62,458 bases of DNA from Chitinophaga pinensis (GCA_945878115.1 CAMDVD010000014.1:1-62458); one strand, 5' to 3'; numbered from the stretch's first letter, positions 8,453 to 17,029 are shown. Notes: generated by a model not told the origin, from the letters alone. A program made the numbers and translations.

Positions 8453-9679
8453 ATGATACAAAGTTTTCTTTATTCCCTTTTTATTCGAGTGTATATTGCT
8501 GGGATTTTTATTTATGCATTCGTAAATACAAAAGCAAAAAAATGGATACAAGGAAGAGCAAAAATCAATAAGGATATTCAACAAAAAAAATACCCGAACC
8601 AAGAAACAATTTGGTTTCATAGTGCCTCTGTAGGCGAGTTTGAGCAAGGTTTCCCTTTACTCAAAAAAATGAGAACCTTATATCCAAGCTACAATTATTT
8701 GATTACTTTTTTCTCACCTTCTGGTTACGAATATGTGCAAAAAAAATATCCTGAAGAATGGATTTGTTATTTGCCAATAGACACGAATAAAGAGGTGACA
8801 AAATTCATTGAACAGGTAAAACCAAAAATGGTATTTATCATCAAGTATGAATTTTGGATACGTTTATTGCATACATTGAAAAAGAAGAATATTCTTGTTT
8901 TTTTAGTCTCTGGTATTTTTAGAAAGGAACAAATTTTCTTCCAAACTTATGGCACTTATTTCAGAAAGGCCTTGCATTGTTTTACTCATTTTTTTGTACA
9001 AGATGAGACCTCTCAAAATTTATTGTCGTCCTTAGATATAACAAATACTTCGGTTATGGGCGACACTCGTTTCGATAGAGTTTTGGAAAATAGTTCTAGC
9101 CCTTTTGCAGATCAAAAAATAAACGAATTTATACAAGACAAAAAAATATTTGTAGCTGGCAATGTGTGGGCAAATGATACAGGTACACTTCAAAAAATAA
9201 TTTCGAATCTTCCCACAGATTGGAAAATTATTCTAGCACCGCATGAGGTGGAAAATTATGACGCTACTTGGTTAAAGGAGAATTTTTGCTTGTATACCGA
9301 ATCCTCTGCAGGCGCAGATCGTATCCTTATATTAAATACGATTGGTATTTTGTCGAAAGTATACCGATATGCTTCTTTCATGTATGTTGGTGGCGGATAT
9401 GGCAAAGGCATTCATAATTTATTGGAGCCTGCTGTATATCAAAAACCAATTTTGATTGGACCGAAATACCAAAAATTTGCCGAAGCCATGCAATTGGTAG
9501 AAAATGGCTGTGTTTTTCCGGTGGAAGAACAAAAATCCTTGGACAACTTGCTTCAATCCATATTGGAAGATGCAAGCTTTACCCAAGCCATTTCCAACAA
9601 AATGGGAGCCTATATTCAATCTAATACAAACATTTCTAATAAAATAATCGTCTACCTCCAGACCCAAAATTGGATTTAA
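8453..9679 (+). CDS. waaA: 3-deoxy-D-manno-octulosonic acid (Kdo) transferase
   Basis: 408 residues, the usual length. An N-terminal hydrophobic anchor (MIQSFLYSLFIRVYIAGIFIYAF) is followed by the GT30 N-domain with WFHSASVGEFEQ; Glu62 corresponds to the catalytic base. The C-domain contains YVGGGYGKGIHNLLEPA, diagnostic for WaaA, and PILIGPKYQKFAEA. The enzyme transfers Kdo from CMP-Kdo to the lipid A precursor at the inner membrane. The start directly follows repeat family A copy 1, so the promoter may lie in the repeat. Confidence 0.95.
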   Translation: MIQSFLYSLFIRVYIAGIFIYAFVNTKAKKWIQGRAKINKDIQQKKYPNQETIWFHSASVGEFEQGFPLLKKMRTLYPSYNYLITFFSPSGYEYVQKKYPEEWICYLPIDTNKEVTKFIEQVKPKMVFIIKYEFWIRLLHTLKKKNILVFLVSGIFRKEQIFFQTYGTYFRKALHCFTHFFVQDETSQNLLSSLDITNTSVMGDTRFDRVLENSSSPFADQKINEFIQDKKIFVAGNVWANDTGTLQKIISNLPTDWKIILAPHEVENYDATWLKENFCLYTESSAGADRILILNTIGILSKVYRYASFMYVGGGYGKGIHNLLEPAVYQKPILIGPKYQKFAEAMQLVENGCVFPVEEQKSLDNLLQSILEDASFTQAISNKMGAYIQSNTNISNKIIVYLQTQNWI

Positions 9680-9759
9680 AAATAAGTATTATCAAAACAT
9701 ATTTTAACTTTTGAAAGGTAATAACTATATTAGCGAATTAAATTACTGCATTTTTATAT

Positions 9760-11790
9760 ATGATGAAAAGATTAAGCACATTAATACTCATTTCGATACT
9801 CATTTTAGGTTTTCAAAGATCCTTTTCGCAAACCTTAATACTAGGCCCAGACACGCTTTGCGCCGGAAATGCACTTCAATTAAATACAAATGTCACAGGA
9901 GCAAGTTCCTATTATTGGGGTTTTTGTTCCGCTTATTTAAATAATATTCCAACAGGTAGTAGTATAGCAGCTGGTACCGGATTGGATGCGCCTTCATCTA
10001 TCACAATGGGAAAAGACGGAAATAATTATTTTATTTTTGTTATCAATACAAACCTACCTCGAAATGTAATCCGTTATGAATTTGGGACCAATTTAGCAAG
10101 TGCACCTTTAGCTACTAACTTGGGCGATTTTGGCGGTTCCATTCCCTTAAATTGTAAAGGTTTTGAGCTAGTCAACGAAAATGGAAAGTGGTACGGATTC
10201 GCTGTAGGCGGCACTACTGCTGTCAATTCTGATATGATTCGTTTTGATTTTGGAAGTAGTTTGGCGAATACACCAACTGTTGCAACAATAGGCAATTTAG
10301 GTGGATTGTTATTAAACCCACAAGATTTATACTTTTTTAATGAAGCTGGCAAATGGCACGCCTTTACCAATAATGGTTTCAGCGGAAATTTAATCCGATT
10401 AGATTTTGACACTTCTATTTCCACTATGCCAACATTAGTTGATTTAGGAAACCCAGGTTCATTGGCATTTCCAACTGGTTTTTGGCCAGTATTTGACGGA
10501 ACAAATTGGCATTTATTTGTTGTCAATAGACAAACCCAAACCTTAAGCCGATTGGATTTTGGCAATTCCTTATTAAACGGCATTGTAGACAATAACCTAG
10601 GTAATTTCGGTGGTATTTTTAGTGGACCAAGAGATATTTCTATCATCAGAGATTGCGGCAATTATTATGGCTATGTCACCAATGAAACCGGCGATGGCTT
10701 GACTTTACTGACTTTCACGAATAATATTACTTCTTTACCAACTGCAACAGCACTTGGTAATTTTGCAGGTTTTGATGGTCCACGATTCCTAACTAGATAT
10801 TTACGGGATAGAGACAATGTCTTTTCTTTCACGGCTAACAATGTAGACAATTCACTTTCTCGTTTAGAATACAATAGCTGTACAGCATCATCGGTGCCGT
10901 TTTCAACCTTACAAACACCTCCACCAGTTTACTATTCAGGTCCTGGTGTATACAATGTCTTTTTCGCTTCTGACGAGGGATTACCAACTATGAAAGTAGA
11001 CTGCAAATTGATTACCGTTTTGCCAAAACCATTGATTCAATTGAATAATGACACTTTAATTTGTCAAGGTGATACCATCCAATTAATTGCAAATGGCCCT
11101 GGTCTTATCAGTAATTTATGGAACCCAATTTACAATGGCATTGCTCCTTATGACTCCACTGTTTTACGAGTTTATCCGCATGAAGATTATCGCTATTATG
11201 TACATTTAGAATATACAGCAGGTGGCGGTTGTGCTTATGATACTTCGGTATTGGTAAAAGTGAGCAGAGTGGTTGCAGATGCTGGTTTAGATCGATTTGT
11301 TGTGGACGGTGGCTATACCGTTTTAGGTGGACCTCATTTATCTACTGGTCAAGAATATTCTTATTTGTGGACACCAACTTTATATTTGAATGACACATCA
11401 ATTGCCTACCCTACATGTACCCCAAAAGATGTGCAACCCTATTACTTAACGGTAACCAATGATTCTACAGGTTGTGTATCGAAAGATTCCGTATGGGTTC
11501 GTACAGAATGTACCGACATTCATTTGCCAAATGCATTTAATCCAGTGAGCGATATTCCAGAGAATAGAAACTTTGGGTTGCTCAATTTCAATGTTGTCAA
11601 ACTAGAATATTTTAAAATATTTAATCGTTGGGGACAATTGGTATTTTCAACTACCATTCCAACAAAAAAATGGGATGGAACGCAAAACAATATTGATTTA
11701 CCACCAGATAATTATGTTTGGATGATAGATGGATATTGTAATAATGGTAAACGTATCAAGAAGCAAGGAACAGTATTACTGACCCGATAA
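9760..11790 (+). CDS. Secreted six-bladed propeller protein with gliding-type (T9SS type B) C-terminal domain
   Basis: 676 residues. Signal peptide MMKRLSTLILISILILGFQRSFSQ. Residues about 55-375 contain six imperfect repeats of roughly 55 residues, each with a pattern like NLGNFGG...P...G.WY.F..N....L.RLDFG.SL, which reads as a six-bladed beta propeller. Ig-like segments follow (about 385-585), then the gliding motility-associated C-terminal domain with FKIFNRWGQLVFST, KKWDG and a final KKQGTVLLTR. That domain directs export through T9SS. The ligand is unknown; adhesion or cell-surface function is inferred. Confidence 0.85.
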   Translation: MMKRLSTLILISILILGFQRSFSQTLILGPDTLCAGNALQLNTNVTGASSYYWGFCSAYLNNIPTGSSIAAGTGLDAPSSITMGKDGNNYFIFVINTNLPRNVIRYEFGTNLASAPLATNLGDFGGSIPLNCKGFELVNENGKWYGFAVGGTTAVNSDMIRFDFGSSLANTPTVATIGNLGGLLLNPQDLYFFNEAGKWHAFTNNGFSGNLIRLDFDTSISTMPTLVDLGNPGSLAFPTGFWPVFDGTNWHLFVVNRQTQTLSRLDFGNSLLNGIVDNNLGNFGGIFSGPRDISIIRDCGNYYGYVTNETGDGLTLLTFTNNITSLPTATALGNFAGFDGPRFLTRYLRDRDNVFSFTANNVDNSLSRLEYNSCTASSVPFSTLQTPPPVYYSGPGVYNVFFASDEGLPTMKVDCKLITVLPKPLIQLNNDTLICQGDTIQLIANGPGLISNLWNPIYNGIAPYDSTVLRVYPHEDYRYYVHLEYTAGGGCAYDTSVLVKVSRVVADAGLDRFVVDGGYTVLGGPHLSTGQEYSYLWTPTLYLNDTSIAYPTCTPKDVQPYYLTVTNDSTGCVSKDSVWVRTECTDIHLPNAFNPVSDIPENRNFGLLNFNVVKLEYFKIFNRWGQLVFSTTIPTKKWDGTQNNIDLPPDNYVWMIDGYCNNGKRIKKQGTVLLTR

Positions 11791-11810
11791 CTTTTAAAAC
11801 AACAAACGCC

Positions 11811-12560
11811 GTGTATAGACTTTTTCAAATTCTACTTTTATGTAGCATTCCTTTCCTGTCTATTTCACAATCCATAACGGAATTGAATGGACAAATCAAG
11901 CAATATTTGTTGGCAAAAAATGAGCCTGCTACTTTAGCCTGTTATAAGCAAATTTTAATCCTCGATAAAAATAATATAGATGCATTATGTGGCGCAAGCT
12001 TCATGTGTAGTCGTATTGGAAATAGAGAAAAAGATGCTGCCAAGAAAAAATCATTTTTCAATACTGCAAAAATATTTGCACAACAAGCATTAAAAATAAA
12101 TAGCAATTACGCACAAGCTAATTATGTCATGGCGGTAGCAATGGGACGAATTGCTTTAATTTCTGGCTCACAAGATAAAGTTGCAGCCAGTAGAGATATT
12201 AAAAAATATGCCGACAATGCGGTGAAGCTTGATGCATCTAATGCAGCTGCATGGCATACCTTAGGGAAATACAATTATGAAGTATCGAATTTAAATTTCG
12301 CAGAAAGAGCCGCAGCAAAAATTCTATTTGGTGGTCTTCCTCCTGGCGATCTTAAATCTGCCATTGCTTGTTATGAAAAATGCAAAGCACTAGACCCAAA
12401 TTATATTGTGAATTTATTGGACTTGGCAAAAGCATATAAACAAAATGATGAAGACGCCAAAGCCAAAGCACTTTTAAACGCCATACTCTTGCTGCCTGAA
12501 CGTTTTTTTGACGATGCAGAATATAAAAATGAGTGTACGAAAATGCTGAAGGATTGGTAA
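11811..12560 (+). CDS. Exported TPR protein resembling RMDN family
   Basis: 249 residues beginning with GTG at 11811, 20 bases after the upstream gene. Signal peptide MYRLFQILLLCSIPFLSIS. Tetratricopeptide-like helices cover most of the protein (ALKINSNYAQANYVMAVAMG, AVKLDASNAAAWHTLGKYNY, YEKCKALDPNYIVNLLDLAKAY). The segment AAAKILFGGLPPGDLKSAI closely recalls the conserved linker of regulator-of-microtubule-dynamics (RMDN)-like proteins that are also present in bacteria. It is probably periplasmic; partner unknown. Likely cotranscribed with the propeller protein upstream. Confidence 0.78.
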   Translation: MYRLFQILLLCSIPFLSISQSITELNGQIKQYLLAKNEPATLACYKQILILDKNNIDALCGASFMCSRIGNREKDAAKKKSFFNTAKIFAQQALKINSNYAQANYVMAVAMGRIALISGSQDKVAASRDIKKYADNAVKLDASNAAAWHTLGKYNYEVSNLNFAERAAAKILFGGLPPGDLKSAIACYEKCKALDPNYIVNLLDLAKAYKQNDEDAKAKALLNAILLLPERFFDDAEYKNECTKMLKDW

Positions 12561-12576
12561 AAGTATTACTTCTTCT

Positions 12577-13833
12577 CTACGCCACTTTCAAATAAGCATA
12601 CTTTGATTTTTCTATTTTTTCTCGTGCGTATTCTTCGGTGATAATAAAGGAAGTTTGGTTCTTTTTACTTGGCAATTCATACATCGCATCGGTCATCACC
12701 AACTCACAAATAGAACGAAGTCCTCGCCCACCCAATTTAAATTCGATGGCTTTGTCTACAATATAATCCAAGGCAATATCTTGAATTTGCAAATCAATAT
12801 TTTCGTATTTAAACAACTGCGTGTATTGTTTTATCAATGCATTTTTAGGTTCAGTGAGTATACGACGCAAAGCATTTTTATCCAAGGATTTTAAATAAGT
12901 AACGATAGGTAAACGACCTAACAATTCTGGTATAAGTCCATAAGTACGCAGGTCTTGAGAATTGACATATTGCACCAAATCATCTTTATGCATGGCTATT
13001 TGTTCATTGCTCGATTTGAATCCAATAGAAGAAGTTTGTATACGTCGTGCAATCACTTTGTCAATTCCTTCGAATGCGCCACCGCAAATGAACAAAATAT
13101 TTTGGGTATTGATCTTCACCATTTTTTGATCTGGATGTTTACGACCACCTTGAGGTGGTACCAATACTTCTGCCCCTTCTAACAGTTTCAATAATGCTTG
13201 TTGTACGCCCTCACCACTTACATCCCGCGTAATAGATGGATTATCTGATTTGCGACCCACTTTATCTATTTCATCAATAAACACGATTCCTTTTTCTGCT
13301 TGCTCGACATCATAATTTGCAGATTGTAATAATCGAGATAGAATACTTTCGACATCTTCACCTACATAACCTGCTTCTGTAAATACCGTTGCATCTGCAA
13401 TCGCAAAAGGGATGTTCAACATTTTGGCTATGGATTTTGCCAAAAGTGTTTTACCCGTTCCTGTTTCACCAACCATAATAATATTCGACTTCTCAATTTC
13501 TACTTCATCTTTTACGGTTTGGTTCAATCGCTTGTAATGGTTATAAATAGCCACACTCAACACCTTTTTTGCATCATCTTGCCCAATAACATATTGATCT
13601 AAGTAAGCGCTAATTTCTTTAGGCTTATAATTAAATTTTGTAACTGAATTATTTTTTTTTGCTTTTGGCTCTTCTTCTAGTGTTTCCAAATCGCCCAACT
13701 GTTCATGTACAATTTTATGCGCATTTTGAATACACTCATTACAAATATTGGCTTTTGCACCACTCACTATCATCATAACTTGCTCATTTGTTTTCAAGCA
13801 AAACGAACAAGTAATTATTTTTTCTTTAGACAT
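12577..13833 (-). CDS. clpX: ATP-dependent Clp protease ATP-binding subunit ClpX
   Basis: 418 residues, typical length. An N-terminal zinc-binding domain with Cys9, Cys12, Cys31 and Cys34 is present. The AAA+ domain carries Walker A GETGTGKT at 122-129, pore-loop GYVG at 155-158, Walker B VFIDEID at 184-190 and the characteristic [17 protein letters not shown] and PPQGGRKHP segments. ClpX unfolds tagged substrates for ClpP, which is not in the window. The gene is convergent with the TPR gene. An exact -7 box directly before the ATG suggests an almost leaderless mRNA. Confidence 0.97.
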   Translation of the reverse strand: MSKEKIITCSFCLKTNEQVMMIVSGAKANICNECIQNAHKIVHEQLGDLETLEEEPKAKKNNSVTKFNYKPKEISAYLDQYVIGQDDAKKVLSVAIYNHYKRLNQTVKDEVEIEKSNIIMVGETGTGKTLLAKSIAKMLNIPFAIADATVFTEAGYVGEDVESILSRLLQSANYDVEQAEKGIVFIDEIDKVGRKSDNPSITRDVSGEGVQQALLKLLEGAEVLVPPQGGRKHPDQKMVKINTQNILFICGGAFEGIDKVIARRIQTSSIGFKSSNEQIAMHKDDLVQYVNSQDLRTYGLIPELLGRLPIVTYLKSLDKNALRRILTEPKNALIKQYTQLFKYENIDLQIQDIALDYIVDKAIEFKLGGRGLRSICELVMTDAMYELPSKKNQTSFIITEEYAREKIEKSKYAYLKVA

Positions 13834-13837
13834 GGGG

Positions 13838-13845
13838 CAAATCTA
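13838..13845 (-). promoter_or_regulatory. -7 box of clpX, four bases from the start codon
   Basis: Minus-strand TAGATTTG is an exact TAnnTTTG match ending four bases before the ATG; transcription would start at or very near the start codon. No clear -33 element. Confidence 0.5.
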
Positions 13846-13923
13846 CCTTAAACAAATGAAAAGTAAAAATGGAAAAAATAGGCTTGAAGGCAAAAATTGC
13901 AGAACCCTACTGTACAAGATTTT

Positions 13924-15432
13924 TTATTCAAGGATTATTTTTTTTACAGCATTTTCAATTTGAATAAAATACAAACCCTTTGCGTATTTGCTTACATCTA
14001 TTTCATCTTTTGTTGTTAATGAAATTATTTGTCCACTCAAATTATATAATGTTTTCTTTTTGCCGCTTGCATTTTTAATATAAATATTTTGATACGTTGG
14101 GTTGGGATAAACAAACCAATCTTTTTCCTTCTCTTTCACATTCTCATTTTGCAGAGGCCAACATACCACACTTGTATCAGCACCTAAGCCATAATTAGGC
14201 ATATTAGGTGGACTTTTCAAACCTGTGTATGATTGGGTTAAACCTCTTGGCATGAAGCCACAGCCTAAACCCTTCACATTGGGACTATCTATATAGCTTA
14301 ACGAATAAGAACCTATAGTGCTTCCAATGTATAGTTTGCCATTGGGCGCTACACCCATCGAGGCATACCATCCAAAGCCTGCTATGCTAGTATCGGGTCC
14401 ATGTATGAATGTGGCATTATAGATATTGGTATCTTCTAAATCTATTTGATACACAGTATAGGTGTTGCTCATATAGAGTAGTTTTCCATTGGGAGAAAAA
14501 CAAATCCCTTCTTTTATATTGTAGTTAGGATAGCTACTAGTATCATAAGGCACTCGATACTGTTGCTTATAGGTAAGGTTGCCATAGCATCTATCAAAAT
14601 CAAATACATCTACTCGGTTGAAATCATAAAAAGGTGAACCATTTATTGTATCTATATTGCCATACATAGTGCTTGCCATTTTCGTGCCATCTTTCGAAAA
14701 AAAGAGTTCACTTTGCCAAGGACGAAAACCTCCTACTTTGTTGATTGGTACATTTTGATAATAAGGACCTAGTATAGTATCTTCTCTTATTAAATATACT
14801 TGATAGCGATTGTTTTTAGCATCTGCTTTCACTAGCCACCAATCTTTGCCATTGCTATGTTTCACTGCATGCAAAGCACAGTCTACATAGTGTTGCTTGT
14901 CAGCAAGCACTACATTTTTTTCTACTACTTTGCCCTTACCTGCATTACTATCCATATCCACCAAGCTATAGTTGAGTACATCAAATTCTGTGTATGTGTG
15001 GTTTAAATAATTATTAGCTACGCTATCACTCATGCCCGTGCTAAACACATAATAAGTATTGCCTTTTTTAGGTAGGATAACAGAGGTTTGGTCAAAGAGA
15101 CTTGCGCCCCCATAATAGTTACATAATACTTTTCCATATGGGCAATTAATGTATTCACCACTATCAACAGCATCACCTAAATAATTGTATGCTATATATC
15201 CGTTTGAAAATAATAATAAATTTCCGTTAGTGTCTGAAATTGCAGAAGAAGAACTTTCTATTCCACTATTAATATTGGGCAAAGCATTCATTGTCAATGT
15301 AGAATTGAAATTAAGATTAACCACTGGATTTTGACCAAAAACCCAATTGGCATTTCTTTTATATTCTTGTGCTATACACAAATTATATAGTATTAGAAAC
15401 TCAACAATGAAATATAATTTTTTCATAGTCAT
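13924..15432 (-). CDS. T9SS type A-exported protein, propeller-like
   Basis: 502 residues. The N-terminus (MTMKKLYFIVEFLILYNLCIAQ) is a signal peptide. The body has repeated segments such as LLFSNGYIAYNY, GKDWWLVKADAKNNRYQVYLI, FSPNGKLLYMSNTYTVYQIDL and APNGKLYIGSTIGSYSLSYID, characteristic of the Bacteroidota WD40-like/PD40 propeller proteins that describe a query on start-up narratives of unknown ligand. Residues about 440-502 form a type A sorting domain (VYPNPTYQNIYI ... KYAKGLYFIQI ... KKIILE). Its start overlaps the end of an upstream gene remnant by four bases. Confidence 0.82.
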   Translation of the reverse strand: MTMKKLYFIVEFLILYNLCIAQEYKRNANWVFGQNPVVNLNFNSTLTMNALPNINSGIESSSSAISDTNGNLLLFSNGYIAYNYLGDAVDSGEYINCPYGKVLCNYYGGASLFDQTSVILPKKGNTYYVFSTGMSDSVANNYLNHTYTEFDVLNYSLVDMDSNAGKGKVVEKNVVLADKQHYVDCALHAVKHSNGKDWWLVKADAKNNRYQVYLIREDTILGPYYQNVPINKVGGFRPWQSELFFSKDGTKMASTMYGNIDTINGSPFYDFNRVDVFDFDRCYGNLTYKQQYRVPYDTSSYPNYNIKEGICFSPNGKLLYMSNTYTVYQIDLEDTNIYNATFIHGPDTSIAGFGWYASMGVAPNGKLYIGSTIGSYSLSYIDSPNVKGLGCGFMPRGLTQSYTGLKSPPNMPNYGLGADTSVVCWPLQNENVKEKEKDWFVYPNPTYQNIYIKNASGKKKTLYNLSGQIISLTTKDEIDVSKYAKGLYFIQIENAVKKIILE

Positions 15433-15614
15433 TCAATTATTAGTTTACCATTATAAACGCTATTATCTTTTCTAACTATTTTATAAAAATAAATGCCAAT
15501 TGAAAGGGAGCTGATATTTAACTTATTTTGAACCAAAGCTATACCCACTGTTCGAGATTTGAAATCTCGAACTTCTATCGTAGGATTTGCAATCCTTGCA
15601 CAATACTCTTTCAT
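15429..15614 (-). pseudogene. Remnant of a T9SS type A sorting domain fused to repeat family C
   Basis: A 61-codon frame. Its last ~32 codons (NKLNISSLSIGIYFYKIV ... GKLIIE) are the end of a type A sorting domain, but there is no signal peptide and no cargo domain. Its first ~25 codons are simply the translation of a family-C repeat (15544-15607). The best reading is that the 5' part of an exported-protein gene was deleted or replaced when the repeat arrived. It is not expected to be functional: a sorting domain without Sec export cannot reach T9SS. Confidence 0.65.
15544..15607 (+). repeat. Repeat family C, copy C1
   Basis: CACTGTTCGAGATTT / GAAATCTCGAAC forms a near-perfect inverted repeat; it is followed by TTCTATCG and a second inverted pair GGATTTGCAATCC and then TTGCACAATA. 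Copies C2 and C3 in the same orientation lie at 16111-16172 and 16877-16940. A shorter partial copy with ATTCGAG ... ATCTCGAAC lies near 15667-15705. Confidence 0.75.
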
Positions 15615-15813
15615 ATCTTAACAAATAAAATTTAAAGATAAACTACATTTTCTAGAATTACTGCATACACTATTCGAGTTGTTGGCGTATCCTATCTCGA
15701 ACTTTTAATAAAAGCGATTATTAATCGTAGGTAAGCAGTTTATAAATCTGCCAATATTTTACTTAACATATCGAAGAGTGGGAAAGAAAGTGAGAAACAG
15801 AGCGAGAACGAGG

Positions 15814-15881
15814 AAAAAAATCAGAATGAGCATTCGTTAGTACCGCTCCTCTCTACGCTCTTCGTTCTCACTCTGATTTTT
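15814..15881 (+). repeat. Repeat family B, copy B1 (hairpin)
   Basis: AAAAAATCAGAATGAG at the left and CTCACTCTGATTTTT at the right form a long imperfect stem. The inner right arm CGCTCTTCGTTCTCACTC resembles copies at 26321-26373 and 33649-33702. It is directly followed by CGCGTTAGGGAT, the terminus of the adjacent family A element. Confidence 0.75.
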
Positions 15882-15882
15882 C

Positions 15883-15962
15883 GCGTTAGGGATAGAACGG
15901 AAATCCTTTTTTTTCTTCAAAAAAAGATTGCAGTGATAGCCCGACCCGAAGGGAACGCCAAA
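15883..15962 (-). repeat. Repeat family A-like element, copy 4 (short variant)
   Basis: Read on the minus strand: GGCGTTCCCTTCGGGTCGGG, then ATCACTGCAATC, an inverted pair of T-run/A-run, GGATTTCCG and TTCTATCCCTAACGCG. The CACTGCAATC...GGATTTCCG core is shared with copies 1-3; the TATCCCTAACGC end replaces the AATCGTTGCCGCAATAC end of the others. Confidence 0.7.
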
Positions 15963-16104
15963 AGTAGTGAGTAGTGAGTAGTTAGTATTGAGAAGAAAGT
16001 AGAAAGTCAAAAGTAGAAAGTCGAAAGTCAAAAGTAAAAAGTAGAAAGTCAAAAGTAAAAAGTCGAAAGTCAAAAGTAAAAAGTCGAAAGTCAAAAGTAA
16101 AAAT
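15963..16104. repeat. Heptanucleotide array (AAAGTCAAAAGTA type)
   Basis: About 20 successive seven-base units of the types GTAGTGA, AAAGTAG, AAAGTCA, AAAGTCG and AAAAGTA, with variation between units. It resembles the short tandemly repeated heptamers described in cyanobacterial genomes, and the same units recur at 19073-19168 and more briefly at 2727-2780. Confidence 0.75.
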
Positions 16105-16110
16105 CTAATT

Positions 16111-16172
16111 CCTACTGTTAGAGATTTTAAATTTCATACTGCTATCGAAGCATTCGTAATCCTTGCACTATA
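16111..16172 (+). repeat. Repeat family C, copy C2 (left of the toxin-antitoxin pair)
   Basis: CCTACTGTTAGAGATT...CTGCTATCG...GTAATCCTTGCACTATA; diverged from C1 but with the same order of blocks and the same orientation. Confidence 0.6.
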
Positions 16173-16231
16173 ACAAGGGCGAAAATTAGTGGATAAGCAA
16201 TAGTTGAAATCGTGAAATTAAATAAAATAGT

Positions 16232-16239
16232 TACATTTG
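16232..16239 (+). promoter_or_regulatory. -7 box of the toxin-antitoxin operon
   Basis: Exact TACATTTG, 16 bases before the ATG at 16256. A GGAAG immediately before the start may serve as ribosome binding site. No convincing -33 element at the standard distance. Confidence 0.45.
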
Positions 16240-16255
16240 GTGAAAAAATTGGAAG

Positions 16256-16489
16256 ATGGATAATTTCTTGAATAGAATTACAGTGGATGCAAATGTATGC
16301 AATGGAAAACCTATCATTAGAGGTAAGCGAATTGCAGTGCAAACAATTTTAGAATTTATGAGTGCTGGTGATTCTAAAGAAAGTATCCTAAAACAATATC
16401 CATCCTTAGTTGCTGAAGATTTAGATGCTTGTATAAAATTTGCAGCAGATTTAATGTCGCATAGCTATTCCATTAAAGAGTTTGCATAA
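16256..16489 (+). CDS. DUF433 antitoxin-like protein
   Basis: 77 residues of the DUF433 (VapB45-like) family: ITVDANVCNGKPIIRGKRIAVQTILEFMSAGDSKESILKQYPSLVAEDLDACIKFA, with the NGKPxIRGxRI signature intact. DUF433 proteins have a winged-helix-like DNA-binding fold and pair with a DUF5615 PIN-like nuclease. The stop codon overlaps the next start by one base (TAATG), the arrangement expected of a translationally coupled toxin-antitoxin pair. The antitoxin probably represses its own promoter. Confidence 0.9.
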   Translation: MDNFLNRITVDANVCNGKPIIRGKRIAVQTILEFMSAGDSKESILKQYPSLVAEDLDACIKFAADLMSHSYSIKEFA

Positions 16490-16830
16490 TGGCTAAATTT
16501 CTAATTGATGTAAATCTTCCTTATTATTTTTCAATATGGAACAATTCAGATTGTTGTCATATGCTGGATATAAATGAAACTTGGACTGATGAAAAAATAT
16601 GGGAGTACGCTAAAAAAAATCAATTCATTATTGTTACAAAAGATGCTGATTTTTCTATTAAGGCATTAACACTCGGTACACCACCAAAAGTAATTCATAT
16701 AAAAACTGGCAATATGAAGATGAAGGAATTTTATGAATATTTGAATCGGATATGGATAGATATACTTGTTCAGATTAAAGATAATAATATTATCAATGTT
16801 TATAACAATAGACTAGAATTAATCAATTAA
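16489..16830 (+). CDS. DUF5615 PIN-like toxin (putative ribonuclease)
   Basis: 113 residues. Starts MAKFLIDVNLP, the DUF5615 signature in which Asp7 is the first acidic PIN residue, and continues with WTDEKIWEYAKKN and FIIVTKDADFS, which carries further conserved acidic residues. The C-terminal part contains IHIKTGNMKMKEFYEYLN. PIN-like proteins of this type are predicted metal-dependent RNases neutralised by DUF433. The active-site acids are intact, so the toxin is probably functional. The pair is flanked by family C repeats on both sides. Confidence 0.88.
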   Translation: MAKFLIDVNLPYYFSIWNNSDCCHMLDINETWTDEKIWEYAKKNQFIIVTKDADFSIKALTLGTPPKVIHIKTGNMKMKEFYEYLNRIWIDILVQIKDNNIINVYNNRLELIN

Positions 16831-16876
16831 TTTTTAAAGAAGATAAATTGTGGGATGAGAATCTATTTCCATATTC

Positions 16877-16940
16877 CCCCACTGTTCGATAATTATAATC
16901 TCGAACTGCTATCCAAGTCTTTGCATTCCTAGCACAATAC
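16877..16940 (+). repeat. Repeat family C, copy C3 (right of the toxin-antitoxin pair)
   Basis: CCACTGTTCGATAATTATAA, then TCTCGAACTGCTATCCAAG and TTTGCATTCCTAGCACAATAC. Same orientation and block order as C1 and C2. The remaining spacer to 17030 contains only a TGCGTTAGGGAT fragment of the family A short variant at about 16998-17010. Confidence 0.65.
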
Positions 16941-17029
16941 TTGCTCAAATTTTGAGTACTAAAATGTAAAAATCAACACAGTTTCTTTATCTGCACATTG
17001 CGTTAGGGATAAATCGAAATTCCCTTTTA

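Larger units (their letters stand above)
15615..16110. repeat. Repeat-only spacer: families C (partial), B, A and heptad array
   Basis: No credible gene. From left to right: a partial C copy (15667-15705); a G/A-rich stretch at about 15779-15811 that is the reverse complement of the CTCTCGCTCTGTTTCTCAC part of family B; family B copy B1 (15814-15881); a short family A copy in reverse orientation (15883-15962); and a heptad array (15963-16104). An 85-codon minus-strand frame here is only the repeat read out as LLLTFDF units. Confidence 0.75.

Noticed and set aside
8247-8456. 69-codon ORF after the barrel gene
   Set aside because: It consists of family A repeat sequence; the same holds for ORFs at 52111-52338, 52070-52261 and 59114-59311.
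10074-10661. 195-codon minus-strand ORF within the propeller gene
   Set aside because: It lies entirely antisense to the repetitive propeller coding sequence; proline/lysine-rich translation mirrors the blade repeats. No independent support.
12655-13182. ORFs on the + strand opposite clpX
   Set aside because: Shadows of clpX, without recognisable motifs. The same applies to other ORFs opposite long genes.
15837-16094. 85-codon minus-strand ORF reading LLLTFDF units
   Set aside because: It is the translation of the heptamer array plus a family A element, not a gene.
15779-16104. CRISPR-like array in the repeat-rich spacer
   Set aside because: Units are seven bases long and variable, with no regularly spaced unique spacers and no cas genes; not a CRISPR.
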